Below are positions 15,810 to 23,788 of a DNA stretch of 35,440 nucleotides, piece by piece. The stretch lies in contig JAMCWJ010000036.1 in assembly GCA_023475105.1 (NCBI GenBank), positions 1 through 35,440 of the forward strand, written 5' to 3'. The DNA comes from Nitrospirota bacterium (GTDB lineage: Bacteria; Nitrospirota; Thermodesulfovibrionia; Thermodesulfovibrionales; UBA9159). Made by a program: the position numbers and the translations under genes. The notes under the pieces were generated by a model. The model worked only from the letters and a program-made list of their open reading frames with translations, was not told the origin of the DNA and did no database searches. Each line of letters starts with the position of its first letter. Positions within the stretch are counted from its first letter, which is position 1.

Positions 15810-17231
15810 ATGGACGCACAAGGCGGAAAAGACATCGGGAGCGCTTCTCCGGCAGGACTGATCGACACTCACTGTCACCTCGACATGTTCGATGACAGGG
15901 ATGCGGTCATCGCTGCTGCCAGGGAAGCGGGTCTCGCGGCGATCCTTACCATCGGCTCGGACCCCGGAAGCAACGCGGTCAATATCGAAATCTGCAGGAG
16001 GCACGAAAAGGTGTATGCAGCCGTCGGCATACACCCCCACGACGCAAAAGACTTCACCGGTGAGACTTACGCTCAGATGAAGGCATGGATAGACTCCTCA
16101 CCCCCCGCACCCGGCGCTGCGCGAAAGATCGTTGCCGTCGGCGAGACCGGCCTCGATTACCATTACGACCGCTCCCCCCGGGACGTGCAGAGGAACGTCT
16201 TCAGGAGGCATCTCGATCTGGCGCGAGAAACCGGCCTTCCGGTAGTGGTGCACAGCAGGGAGGCAAAAGAAGACACGCTGGCGCTACTGGCGGATTCAGG
16301 GATACGGAAAGGCGTTCTTCACTGCTTCTCGGGCGACAGAGAAACAGCCGAGAAGGCGATGGAGATGGGCCTTTATCTGTCCTTCGCGGGATCCCTCACG
16401 TTCAGGAACGCGGGGAACCTCCGGGAGATTGCCAGGGAGATACCCGATGATTACCTCCTCGTCGAAACCGATGCCCCCTTCCTCACGCCCGAACCCCTAA
16501 GGGGAAAGAGGAACACACCTTCGTTCATCGTCCATACGGCGAGGAGGCTCGCGGAATTGAGAGAGGTGAGCCCGGAGGATATCGCAAGGATTACAAGCCT
16601 GAACGCACAGCGTCTCTTCCGCGTCGGCGAGCCGGCCGGAGAAGGCAAGATCGCCTATGCGATCAGGGACAGTCTCTACCTCAACATCACGAACCGGTGC
16701 ACGAACAAATGTTCCTTTTGCGTGAGATTTCATTCGGACTACGTGAAGGGCCATCACCTCAGGCTCTCCGAAGAGCCGACGGCGGACGAACTGAAGAAGA
16801 CGATCGGCGACCCGTCGGCATACAGGGAGGTCGTTTTCTGCGGATACGGAGAACCCCTTCTAAGGCTTGATGTCGTGAAGACGGTCGCCGTGTGGGTAAA
16901 GGAAAAAGGGGGCTCGGTCAGGATCAACACCAACGGTCACGGGAACCTCATCCACAGGCGGAATATCCTTCCCGAACTGGAGGGAATCGTCGATTCCCTG
17001 TCTGTCAGCCTGGATGCCCAGGACGAGGAGACCTACAACAGGATATGCGCCCCTCCTTTCCCCAACGCTTTTTCCGGCGTCGTCTCGTTTATAAGGGAGG
17101 CGAAGAAACACGTCCCCTGCGTCCAGGCAACGGTCGTAGAGACAGACGGCGTCGATGTCGGAAAATGCGGGAAGATTGCGGAAGAACTGGGAGTGAGACT
17201 CAGGGTGAGGAAACTGGATCTCGTCGGCTGA
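15810..17231 (+). CDS. TatD-family hydrolase fused to a TatD-associated radical SAM domain
   Basis: A 473-residue fusion. Residues about 16-272 are a TatD-type metal hydrolase/DNase: H21-C-H23, Gly-Glu-Thr-Gly-Leu-Asp, Val-His-Ser-Arg-Glu, His-Cys-Phe-Ser-Gly and Glu-Thr-Asp-Ala-Pro. Residues about 285-473 are a radical SAM domain with C297-x3-C301-x2-C304, resembling TIGR04038, which is normally a separate gene beside tatD. The AAGGAG-type site lies unusually far (about 14 nt) from ATG 15810. The reaction of the radical SAM half is unknown. It is convergent with hisS. Confidence 0.9.
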   Translation: MDAQGGKDIGSASPAGLIDTHCHLDMFDDRDAVIAAAREAGLAAILTIGSDPGSNAVNIEICRRHEKVYAAVGIHPHDAKDFTGETYAQMKAWIDSSPPAPGAARKIVAVGETGLDYHYDRSPRDVQRNVFRRHLDLARETGLPVVVHSREAKEDTLALLADSGIRKGVLHCFSGDRETAEKAMEMGLYLSFAGSLTFRNAGNLREIAREIPDDYLLVETDAPFLTPEPLRGKRNTPSFIVHTARRLAELREVSPEDIARITSLNAQRLFRVGEPAGEGKIAYAIRDSLYLNITNRCTNKCSFCVRFHSDYVKGHHLRLSEEPTADELKKTIGDPSAYREVVFCGYGEPLLRLDVVKTVAVWVKEKGGSVRINTNGHGNLIHRRNILPELEGIVDSLSVSLDAQDEETYNRICAPPFPNAFSGVVSFIREAKKHVPCVQATVVETDGVDVGKCGKIAEELGVRLRVRKLDLVG

Positions 17232-17232
17232 C

Positions 17233-17388
17233 CCATCGGAGTCGATGACCATCACCTTGCCCATAAGACTTCCTCCTCTGTCCTTCCTCAACGGAAGATT
17301 GACACTCACGATGGTGCCCCTTCCGAGCCGGCTCCTGACCGAAAGGGTCCCGCCGTGAAGTGCGGCATTGCATTCCCGACAAGAGCTT
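17233..17388 (-). pseudogene. relic of a histidine kinase end and response-regulator start
   Basis: On the minus strand, starting right after the hisS stop, a frame reads as the end of a HisKA/HATPase kinase: Leu-His-Gly-Gly-Thr-Leu-Ser-Val-Arg-Ser, Gly-Arg-Gly-Thr, then Val-Asn-Leu-Pro-Leu. It runs into a Shine-Dalgarno sequence (GAGGAGG near 17272-17278) and ATG 17264, which opens Met-Gly-Lys-Val-Met-Val-Ile-Asp, a typical receiver start. Homology ends at the TatD-fusion stop. It seems to be debris of a two-component pair between two convergent genes. Confidence 0.5.
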
Positions 17389-18666
17389 CTACCCTACGTC
17401 AGTGCGGAACGAAGAAAGAAACTCCTCCACCTTCGGAATCTCCACCTCTCCCTGCGAGCCTGTTTTCAGGTCTTTCCACTTCACCTTTCCCGAAGACAGC
17501 TCGTCATCCCCGACGATAATGACATGCCGGCACGCAAGCTTGTCCGCCCTGCGGAGCTGGCTCCTCAGGGAAGAGCCCTCATAGCCGGACTCCGTCCATA
17601 ATCCCTTCGCCCGCAGTCTTTCGGCAATGAGAAGGCCTTCGGCAGCGGCTTTTTCCCCCAGCGGGGCAATGTACACATCGGGAAATACCTCGACCACTCC
17701 CTCCTTTTCACTGAGGAGCGCGGTCAGTCTCTCCATGCCTATCGCAAACCCTATCCCGGGGGTGGGAGGCCCGCCGAACTCCTCGACGAGCCTGTCATAT
17801 CTTCCTCCTGCCGCGACTGCCTTCTGCGCGCCGAGATGCTCGCTCGTCACCTCAAATGTCGTTCTCGTGTAGTAGTCGAGCCCCCGGACCATCTCGTGAT
17901 TTATCACGTAGGGGATGCGGAGGAGTCCCAGTGCGGCAAGGACCTTTTCGAAATGACTCTTGCACTCCTCGCAAAGGAAATCGCTCACATGGGGAGCGCC
18001 GCGCCTGAGTTCGATGCACCGTTCGACCTTGCAGTCGAGTATCCTCAGGGGGTTGTACTCGTATCTCCTTTGACAATCGGGACAGAGATCTTCCCGCACG
18101 CCCGAAAAAAAGTCCTGCAGGGCCTTCCGGTATGAGGGCCGGCAGTTTTCGCAGCCGATCGAATTCACCTCAAAACGCAGTTCACGCAATCCGAGGGCCG
18201 CAAGGAAGACCTTGAGCATCGACAGGACCTCCGCGTCAAGGACGGGAGAGGCAACGCCGAACGCCTCGACGCCGATCTGATGGAACTGTCTGAATCTGCC
18301 CTGTTGCGGCCTTTCGTACCTGAACATGGGGCCTGCATAGAAGAATTTCCGTGGTGAAGGCAGCCCGGAGAGGTGGTGCTGCACATATGCCCTCACGACC
18401 GAGGCGGTCCCTTCCGGCCTCAGCGTGATGCTGCGCCCGGCCTTGTCGGGAAACGTGTACATCTCCTTTTCGACGATATCCGTCGTCTCACCGATGCTCC
18501 TCGTAAAAAGTGCGGTCGGTTCTATGATCGGGGTCCTGATCTCCTGGAACCCGTAGCGCGAGAAGACCTCTCTCGCAAGCGATTCCGCCCTCTGCCACAG
18601 GGAGATGTCGGGAGGCAGGATGTCCTGTACGCCTTTCAGCGCGCTGTACCGTTCGGGAGAGCTCAC
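17389..18666 (-). CDS. hisS: histidyl-tRNA synthetase
   Basis: Class II aminoacyl-tRNA synthetase charging tRNA-His. The 425 residues are the normal length. Visible motifs are the N-terminal Lys-Gly-x-x-Asp-Ile-Leu-Pro, class II motif 2 in the Leu-Arg-Pro-Glu-Gly-Thr region and Gly-Arg-Phe-Arg-Gln-Phe-His-Gln, the histidine-specific Gly-Leu-Asp-Tyr-Tyr loop, and a C-terminal anticodon-binding domain (about 330-420). A Cys-rich segment near residues 170-230 (several CxxC pairs) suggests a zinc-binding insertion. The start overlaps the divIVA stop by 4 nt, so it is the last gene of the proC-yggT-divIVA-hisS operon. Confidence 0.96.
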   Translation of the reverse strand: MSSPERYSALKGVQDILPPDISLWQRAESLAREVFSRYGFQEIRTPIIEPTALFTRSIGETTDIVEKEMYTFPDKAGRSITLRPEGTASVVRAYVQHHLSGLPSPRKFFYAGPMFRYERPQQGRFRQFHQIGVEAFGVASPVLDAEVLSMLKVFLAALGLRELRFEVNSIGCENCRPSYRKALQDFFSGVREDLCPDCQRRYEYNPLRILDCKVERCIELRRGAPHVSDFLCEECKSHFEKVLAALGLLRIPYVINHEMVRGLDYYTRTTFEVTSEHLGAQKAVAAGGRYDRLVEEFGGPPTPGIGFAIGMERLTALLSEKEGVVEVFPDVYIAPLGEKAAAEGLLIAERLRAKGLWTESGYEGSSLRSQLRRADKLACRHVIIVGDDELSSGKVKWKDLKTGSQGEVEIPKVEEFLSSFRTDVG

Positions 18667-19142
18667 GACGAGATACCGCCCGTCTCCTCTCCTTCTCTCT
18701 CCTTGTCGAACTCGAGCATCCGCACGTGATTTTCGATCAGCCGCTTCAACTCCTCCTTGAAATGCCTCCGGATTCCCTTGAGATCGACAATGTCTTCGTG
18801 GATCTTCACCACTTTCTCCTGGGCGTCCTTTACGACCGCGTCGGCCTTGATCTCGGCCTCCCTGATGATGAGCTCCGCCTCTTTTCTCGAATTCGTCTTG
18901 TATTCCTCGACCATCTGCTGTGCCGTCATGAGGGTTTCTCTCAGAGTAGTCTCCATGTCCCTGTATTCCTTGATCTGGTTTTCCGAGCGGTGGACCTGTT
19001 CCTTCAGCGAGGCATTCTCCCTCAGAAGGTCCTCCATCTCTTCCCGGACGATCTCGAGAAACGCGTACACCTCTTCGACGTCGAAACCCCTGAACTTCAT
19101 GGGGAACTGTTTTTGCTGGATGTCAAGCGGCGTGATTCTCAT
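18663..19142 (-). CDS. divIVA: DivIVA domain protein
   Basis: A 159-residue coiled-coil protein whose N-terminus (Arg-Ile-Thr-Pro-Leu-Asp-Ile, Phe-Asp-Val-Glu-Glu-Val-Tyr-Ala-Phe-Leu) is the DivIVA lipid-binding motif. Heptad-rich sequence fills residues about 30-150. DivIVA proteins mark curved membrane at septa and poles. It overlaps both neighbours by 4 nt (yggT upstream, hisS downstream), a fully coupled operon. DivIVA beside YggT is a widely conserved pairing. Confidence 0.93.
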   Translation of the reverse strand: MRITPLDIQQKQFPMKFRGFDVEEVYAFLEIVREEMEDLLRENASLKEQVHRSENQIKEYRDMETTLRETLMTAQQMVEEYKTNSRKEAELIIREAEIKADAVVKDAQEKVVKIHEDIVDLKGIRRHFKEELKRLIENHVRMLEFDKEREGEETGGISS

Positions 19143-19453
19143 GGCAAAGCCCCTCCTTTTAATTTATAGCCAAGCTCGATCAGGGAACTAATCACAAACG
19201 TCCGGATGAATATGATAGCAAGAACCACTACCATCGGGGAAATATCGACCGGTCCCAGTCTGAATCCGATCAGCTTCCTTACCGGCCTGAAGACCGGTTC
19301 GGTAATCGCATAGAGGAGCCTCACGATCGGATTATACGGATCGGGACTGACCCAGCTTATGAGGGCGGCGATGATCACGACCCACATGTAAACCGAAAGC
19401 ACGATGTCGAGTATCTGAGCGACGGCAAGGATCAGGTTCGCCACGATAAACAT
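19139..19453 (-). CDS. yggT: YggT family membrane protein
   Basis: A 104-residue inner-membrane protein with two hydrophobic regions (about residues 5-35 and 68-95). Between them lies the family signature Trp-Val-Ser-Pro-Asp-Pro-Tyr-Asn-Pro-Ile-Val-Arg and Glu-Pro-Val-Phe-Arg-Pro-Val-Arg-Lys. The biochemical role is unsettled; links to osmotic tolerance and to cell division genes are known. It shares one base with the proC stop (TAATG) and 4 nt with divIVA. Confidence 0.93.
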   Translation of the reverse strand: MFIVANLILAVAQILDIVLSVYMWVVIIAALISWVSPDPYNPIVRLLYAITEPVFRPVRKLIGFRLGPVDISPMVVVLAIIFIRTFVISSLIELGYKLKGGALP

Positions 19454-20241
19454 TATCGATCCCTCCCCAGTTCCTCTGCTCTCCCTAGCGCTGCCTGAAG
19501 GGCGTCTCTCACGAGGCCCTTCAGATCTTTTTCCTGAAACACCTGAATTCCTGCGGCGGTCGTTCCTCCCGGCGAGGTGACCATCTCCCTCAGTCTCTCA
19601 GGGGATATTCCCGTGCCGAGAAGCTTCGCAGTCCCCGCGAGGGTCTGGACGGCAAGCTCCTCGGAGTCTGCCCTGCTCAGGCCCATCCCTGCTGCCGCGT
19701 CCCTCATGGCCTCGACAAACAGGGCGATGAATCCGGGTCCGCTTCCGGATAGCGCAGTCACCGCATTCATATGCTTCTCCGGCAGGGTGAGGACCCTGCC
19801 GACGGACATGAATATCTCCCGTATGACGTTGATATCGTTGTCGGAAAAACATTCGCAAAGGGATAGGACGGACATGCCCTCCTGGACAAGGGCCGGCGTG
19901 TTCGGCATCACTCTCACAAGCCGCTTCGTCTTCAGCCTCGAACCGAGATAGGAAAGCGTGATCCCCGCGGCGATCGAAACGACCGTCTTCTCTTCAGTGA
20001 TCACATCCCTTATTTCCGCAAGCACATCTGACATATTCTGGGGCTTGACAGCAAGGATTATCAGTGTACTCGATGCTGCGGCATCCCTGTTCGAACCTGT
20101 TGTCCGAACACCGTAAGCTCCCTCCAGGTACCCGCGCCGATCCTGCCTCGGTTCGGAAACGACGATATCCTTCATGCCGCTGGAAGTCATCCCTTTTATC
20201 AGAGCCTCAGCCATGTTGCCGCCTCCGATGAAACCGATCAT
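19453..20241 (-). CDS. proC: pyrroline-5-carboxylate reductase
   Basis: NAD(P)H-dependent last step of proline synthesis. The 262 residues begin with the Rossmann motif Gly-Phe-Ile-Gly-Gly-Gly-Asn-Met-Ala-Glu-Ala. They continue with Val-Lys-Pro-Gln-x-Met, Arg-Val-Met-Pro-Asn-Thr-Pro and the C-terminal Ala-Leu-Ser-Gly-Ser-Gly-Pro / Ser-Pro-Gly-Gly-Thr-Thr region. ATG 20241 follows a clear AAGGAGG; an upstream in-frame start at 20316 is rejected. It is first in the coupled proC-yggT-divIVA-hisS operon. Confidence 0.96.
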   Translation of the reverse strand: MIGFIGGGNMAEALIKGMTSSGMKDIVVSEPRQDRRGYLEGAYGVRTTGSNRDAAASSTLIILAVKPQNMSDVLAEIRDVITEEKTVVSIAAGITLSYLGSRLKTKRLVRVMPNTPALVQEGMSVLSLCECFSDNDINVIREIFMSVGRVLTLPEKHMNAVTALSGSGPGFIALFVEAMRDAAAGMGLSRADSEELAVQTLAGTAKLLGTGISPERLREMVTSPGGTTAAGIQVFQEKDLKGLVRDALQAALGRAEELGRDR

Positions 20242-20589
20242 TACCGCCTCCTTCACATTATGTCCTATTCTATATTTTCCCGGAGTATTTTTCTCTATTT
20301 TTCTACGCCGGCGCAAGCGAAAATCGCTTAATATTCTACACGGAGTTATGCGAATTTACAAAGGCTCCCCCCTCGTTCCAATCCAGCCTGCTTCCCAGAA
20401 AGCGGCGCCGTAATCCTTATCGGGGATTCTCTTCGGGCCTGAGATGTCCGGCCCTCCCAAAGGGTGTTCCCTCTTCGTTCCGTGCCTTTCTTGCACAGCT
20501 GACCCGCATAATTCATGAACCCCTTATGCATAAGAGAGGTTCCTTCAAATCCCTTTAAGGCTATGAAATTTGACGTGGAGATCGGAACA
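20242..20589. other. intergenic upstream of proC
   Basis: No gene recognised. The first 80 nt are A/T-rich and probably hold the proC promoter on the minus strand (a TAGAAT/TATAGA candidate near 20266-20275). A 172-codon minus-strand ORF across 20346-20864 matches no family. Confidence 0.4.
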
Positions 20590-20703
20590 GGCAGGACAGG
20601 GGCTCCCGGCGGTCCCTCTTGCCGATAGTCCTTTAGTCTGTCTGGGGAAAATAAAGAGGCAAAAGCCCCGGAGCGAGAATGAGAACGGAGTCCCTGTCCT
20701 GCC
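20590..20703. repeat. 114-bp element with 17-bp terminal inverted repeats
   Basis: Positions 20590-20606 (GGCAGGACAGGGGCTCC) pair with 20687-20703 (GGAGTCCCTGTCCTGCC) over 17 positions, 16 exact and one G-T. They enclose about 80 nt with only weak internal pairing. It could be a structured RNA, since the single mismatch is a G-U pair, or a miniature transposable element. No clear target duplication flanks it. Confidence 0.6.
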
Positions 20704-20753
20704 GAAAACACATCAATAAATGCACCGGATATCAAAGAGGACAATTTCCGTGG

Positions 20754-20759
20754 TACAAT
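20754..20759 (+). promoter_or_regulatory. -10 hexamer abutting copC
   Basis: TACAAT, again preceded by GG, ends 7 nt before GTG 20767. No convincing -35 or Shine-Dalgarno sequence is seen. Confidence 0.4.
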
Positions 20760-20766
20760 TGAGATT

Positions 20767-21213
20767 GTGGGGACAGGGTCTGTGAAAGACGACGCGTGGG
20801 GGAAAAAGAAGGGGGCCGATATTCCCCCGGGAAGAACCTTTCGGCGCGCGGACCCGGGGACCATCGCCGCAGTCCTATTTTTCGCGTTCCTTTGTGCGCT
20901 GCCGGCGCTCTCCTTCGGTCATGCCTTTCCCGACCATTCGGACCCGAGGGTCGGCGCAACGGTCAACAGCGCCCCCGCTCAGGTCCGCGTCTGGTTCGAC
21001 AGCGCCCTCGAGCCTGCTTTTTCCACCATCATGGTCCATAATGCGGGCAACATAATGGTCGACAAGAGAGACAGCCGCGTGGACCCATCAGATCCTACGC
21101 TCCTGGTAGTGAGCCTGCCGCCGCTGCCCGCCGGCACCTACAGGGTGATCTGGAACGTCGTGGCGCGGGACGGCCACAGGACCACCGGGGACTTTACGTT
21201 TACGATCAAATGA
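20767..21213 (+). CDS. copC: CopC-domain periplasmic copper protein
   Basis: A 148-residue exported protein with a long basic N-terminus, a hydrophobic signal segment (about residues 31-50) and then one CopC beta-sandwich. The mature protein would begin at or near H52, the amino-terminal Cu(II) ligand of CopC. The Asp-Gly-His near the end fits the other Cu(II) ligands (Asp-x-His). The methionine-rich Cu(I) loop of classic CopC is not evident. No copD follows. It is inserted, in opposite orientation, between yggS and proC. GTG 20767 is preferred because of the -10 element; a second GTG lies five codons in. Confidence 0.85.
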   Translation: MGTGSVKDDAWGKKKGADIPPGRTFRRADPGTIAAVLFFAFLCALPALSFGHAFPDHSDPRVGATVNSAPAQVRVWFDSALEPAFSTIMVHNAGNIMVDKRDSRVDPSDPTLLVVSLPPLPAGTYRVIWNVVARDGHRTTGDFTFTIK

Positions 21214-21272
21214 GGGAGGAAGAAGCAAAGTCCCGCCAGTGCACACTGTAACGGCATTCCCGCAGGCTTTCT

Positions 21273-21980
21273 CTAACTCCTTGTACCGAATATCGCCGTG
21301 CCGACCCGCACCATCGTTGCGCCTTCCTCTATCGCCGCCTCGAAATCGTCGGACATGCCCATCGATAATTCGCGAAGCGCAAACCCCTTTCCCCTATATC
21401 CGTCCCTCAGTTCTCTCAATTCCCTGAAATACGGGCGTGCAGCTTCGGGGTCTTCGAAAAAAGGCGGAATCGTCATCAGCCCCCTGAGATTCAGATTCGC
21501 GAGGTCCCTCACCACTCGCAACAGCTCCGGGAGTTCCTCACTCGGGACCCCGTGTTTCGTTTTTTCATGGGACAACTTCACTTCGATAAGTACGTCCTGA
21601 ACCTTGCCGATCTTCTCCGCGTGCCTGTTGATCTCCTCTGCGAGTCCGGCGGAATCGAGGGAGTGGATGCAGTCGAACAACCCAACGGCGTGTTTTGCCT
21701 TGTTCCGCTGCAGATGGCCGATCAAGTGCCACTCGATTTCTTCGCTCACGGCGCTCACCTCGTCACTCATGATCTTCTTTTGCGCCTCCTGAACCCTGTT
21801 TTCGCCGAACGCCCGCAGCCCGCACTCTGCCGCCTCTCTGATTCGCGCAACCGGCACGGTCTTCGTGACGGCGATGAGCATGACGTCTTGAGGTTGCCTG
21901 CCGGCCCTCATCGCAGCATGGACGATCCTTTTACGGACGGCGCTTATGCGTTCGGAAAGAGAATCCATCCCGGTAAGCAT
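21273..21980 (-). CDS. yggS: YggS family PLP-homeostasis protein
   Basis: A 235-residue single-domain alanine-racemase-fold protein that binds pyridoxal phosphate and regulates its pool (PLPBP family). Motifs: Ile-Ala-Val-Thr-Lys-Thr (PLP lysine), Phe-Gly-Glu-Asn-Arg-Val-Gln-Glu, Trp-His-Leu-Ile-Gly-His-Leu-Gln-Arg-Asn-Lys, Ser-Met-Gly-Met-Ser-Asp-Asp-Phe and the final Arg-Val-Gly-Thr-Ala-Ile-Phe-Gly. I place the start at 21980, preceded by a GGAGGGGAGG purine run. An alternative ATG at 22019 overlaps the upstream stop as ATGA but has no Shine-Dalgarno sequence. Confidence 0.93.
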   Translation of the reverse strand: MLTGMDSLSERISAVRKRIVHAAMRAGRQPQDVMLIAVTKTVPVARIREAAECGLRAFGENRVQEAQKKIMSDEVSAVSEEIEWHLIGHLQRNKAKHAVGLFDCIHSLDSAGLAEEINRHAEKIGKVQDVLIEVKLSHEKTKHGVPSEELPELLRVVRDLANLNLRGLMTIPPFFEDPEAARPYFRELRELRDGYRGKGFALRELSMGMSDDFEAAIEEGATMVRVGTAIFGTRS

Positions 21981-22015
21981 TCCTCCCCTCCGTTCCGGTT
22001 GCGGCGCACAACGGG

Positions 22016-23659
22016 TCATGACGCATTCCGGCCCAATGCCTTTTGATATTCCGCCCAGAGTTTCTCCTTCGGAACACCGTTGTCGATGAAATCCCAGGGA
22101 AGTAAATCACGAAGGTCACGCTGCCTGAAAAGATAGGGGTCCGGGTCTACGCCTGCGGCGTCGCAGGCCTTTCTCCAGTCCTCTGTGTCCGGCATATGTT
22201 CAAGAACCCTCGAAACCCGCCTGTCGCCCCTCGAAAAGAGGCCCTGCATGTAGGCGTATTTCGGGACGTCGTGGAATACCTTCACGCCCTTTATCCGCGA
22301 CAGTCCTTTCTTCACCAGTCCGAGCCTCTCCTTTACGACCCCCATCCGTTCCATGGGATGCCATTGAAAGGGAGTGAACGGCTTCGGGACAAAGGTGCTG
22401 AGAGTGAGAACGATATTCCCCTTCGACGAGAGCCCCCGTATCTTCTTCACGAGGGTAACGATCCCCTCGACGTCCTCGTCCTGTTCCGTAGGAAGGCCTA
22501 CCATAAAGTACAGCCGTACGGTTTCGACACCGCCGGAAAGTATGAGTTTCGCGGTTTGCAGGATGTTCCCTTCCGTTATTCTCTTGTCGATAACGACTCT
22601 CAGCCTTTCCGTCCCTGCCTCGGGAGCGATCGAAACGCTCTTATGCCCCCTGAGAAACCTGATGAGTTCGGCACTCTTCGGACTGGCCCTGAGAGAGGTG
22701 ATCGAGAAATCGACCCCGTCGATGCAGAGGACGTCTTTCGTGTAGGGATAGTCGGTGAGAGAGGGTGCGATAAGCCCCACCCTGCCGCTCAGAGATGCGG
22801 CGGCCCGGATCTCTTCTTCCAATTCGCCCGCTCCCTTTCTCCTTACCGGCTTATAGACGTATCCCGCGACGCAGAACCTGCAGGACCACGGACACCCTCT
22901 CATCGCCTCGGCAAGGTACATACGCGAAAATTCCGTTTCCGGCGTGACGATCGAAGGTCTGAAGCGGCTTCCCGCTATCTCCTTCACAAAGCTTCTCCTG
23001 ACCGTTTCCGGCGCGCCCGCGGACGCCTTCCTCTTCAGGACCCTCCCTTCCCCGCCGTACCTTATGCTGTAGAGCCGGGGAACATACACCCCTTCTATGT
23101 TCGCCGCCCTCCCGAACAGGTCTTTCCTGTCTTTCGATTCCCTGTACGCATCGATAAATTGCGCAATCGTCTCCTCCGCCTCTCCGACAAAACAGACGTC
23201 GAAGAAATCCGCCACGGGCTCAGGATTGAAGAAGGCGCAGACCCCTCCCATAATCAGCAGGGGGTGAACATCCGCCCTCTGCTCTGCTCTCACCGGAATT
23301 CCCGACATCCCGAGGATCCCGGGGATATTCGGATAATCGTTCTCGAACGATACGGAGAAGGCGACGATATCGAATCTGCTCAGCGGCCGCCTCGACTCGA
23401 GGGAGACTATTGCTCCTCCGGTCCTTCGATATTCCCCCCTGTCCTCTTCATCGGGCAGGAACGCCCGTTCGCAGACAACGTCCGGCCGTTCGTTCAGGAG
23501 CGTATACATCCCCTGAAAGCCGAGATTCGACATCCCGACGCGGTACACGTTCGGATAGACGATACAGAGACTGACCTTGCCGCCGGGATCCTTGAAAACG
23601 GTACCCGTTTCCCGCGAGAGGAGCGATTCGATCTTTGCCGCTATCTTCCTGCTTGTCAC
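22016..23659 (-). CDS. B12-binding-type radical SAM protein, TIGR03960-like
   Basis: A 547-residue protein. The N-terminal third resembles a cobalamin-binding-like Rossmann region (Tyr-Pro-Asn-Val-Tyr-Arg-Val-Gly-Met-Ser-Asn-Leu-Gly; Gly-Gly-Val with Phe-Asn-Pro-Glu-Pro). The middle is a radical SAM barrel with Cys-Pro-Trp-Ser-Cys-Arg-Phe-Cys. This fits the TIGR03960 family of uncharacterised radical SAM proteins; the substrate is unknown. The longest frame begins at 23797, but family similarity begins after GTG 23659, which has TATACT 7 nt upstream. yggS overlaps or follows closely. Confidence 0.85.
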   Translation of the reverse strand: MTSRKIAAKIESLLSRETGTVFKDPGGKVSLCIVYPNVYRVGMSNLGFQGMYTLLNERPDVVCERAFLPDEEDRGEYRRTGGAIVSLESRRPLSRFDIVAFSVSFENDYPNIPGILGMSGIPVRAEQRADVHPLLIMGGVCAFFNPEPVADFFDVCFVGEAEETIAQFIDAYRESKDRKDLFGRAANIEGVYVPRLYSIRYGGEGRVLKRKASAGAPETVRRSFVKEIAGSRFRPSIVTPETEFSRMYLAEAMRGCPWSCRFCVAGYVYKPVRRKGAGELEEEIRAAASLSGRVGLIAPSLTDYPYTKDVLCIDGVDFSITSLRASPKSAELIRFLRGHKSVSIAPEAGTERLRVVIDKRITEGNILQTAKLILSGGVETVRLYFMVGLPTEQDEDVEGIVTLVKKIRGLSSKGNIVLTLSTFVPKPFTPFQWHPMERMGVVKERLGLVKKGLSRIKGVKVFHDVPKYAYMQGLFSRGDRRVSRVLEHMPDTEDWRKACDAAGVDPDPYLFRQRDLRDLLPWDFIDNGVPKEKLWAEYQKALGRNAS

Positions 23660-23666
23660 CGGATAT

Positions 23667-23672
23667 AGTATA
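23667..23672 (-). promoter_or_regulatory. -10 hexamer abutting the radical SAM gene
   Basis: On the minus strand TATACT ends 7 nt before GTG 23659. No good -35 or Shine-Dalgarno sequence is present. It is divergent from the lipoprotein promoter at 23711. Confidence 0.4.
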
Positions 23673-23710
23673 CATGAACTGGCATGACTCCCTGCAGATG
23701 CGTTCCGGAG

Positions 23711-23740
23711 TTGACATTTGCGCATCCCCTGTTCTATATA
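23711..23740 (+). promoter_or_regulatory. consensus promoter of the lipoprotein gene
   Basis: TTGACA (23711-23716), an 18-nt spacer and TATATA (23735-23740). Transcription would start near 23747, leaving a leader of about 42 nt that ends in a GAGGAGG Shine-Dalgarno sequence. This contrasts with the leaderless starts elsewhere in the window. Confidence 0.6.
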
Positions 23741-23788
23741 AAAAAGAAAGAAGAGAACGAAATCGGATAAGGATTCGAGGAGGCGGAC

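Noticed and set aside
20535..20560. tRNA-like T-arm (GGTTC...TCAAATCC)
   Set aside because: The arm spacing is wrong and no acceptor, D or anticodon stems can be drawn.
22196..23668. 490-codon plus-strand ORF antisense to the radical SAM gene
   Set aside because: Arg/Pro/Asp-rich shadow of a well-supported gene.
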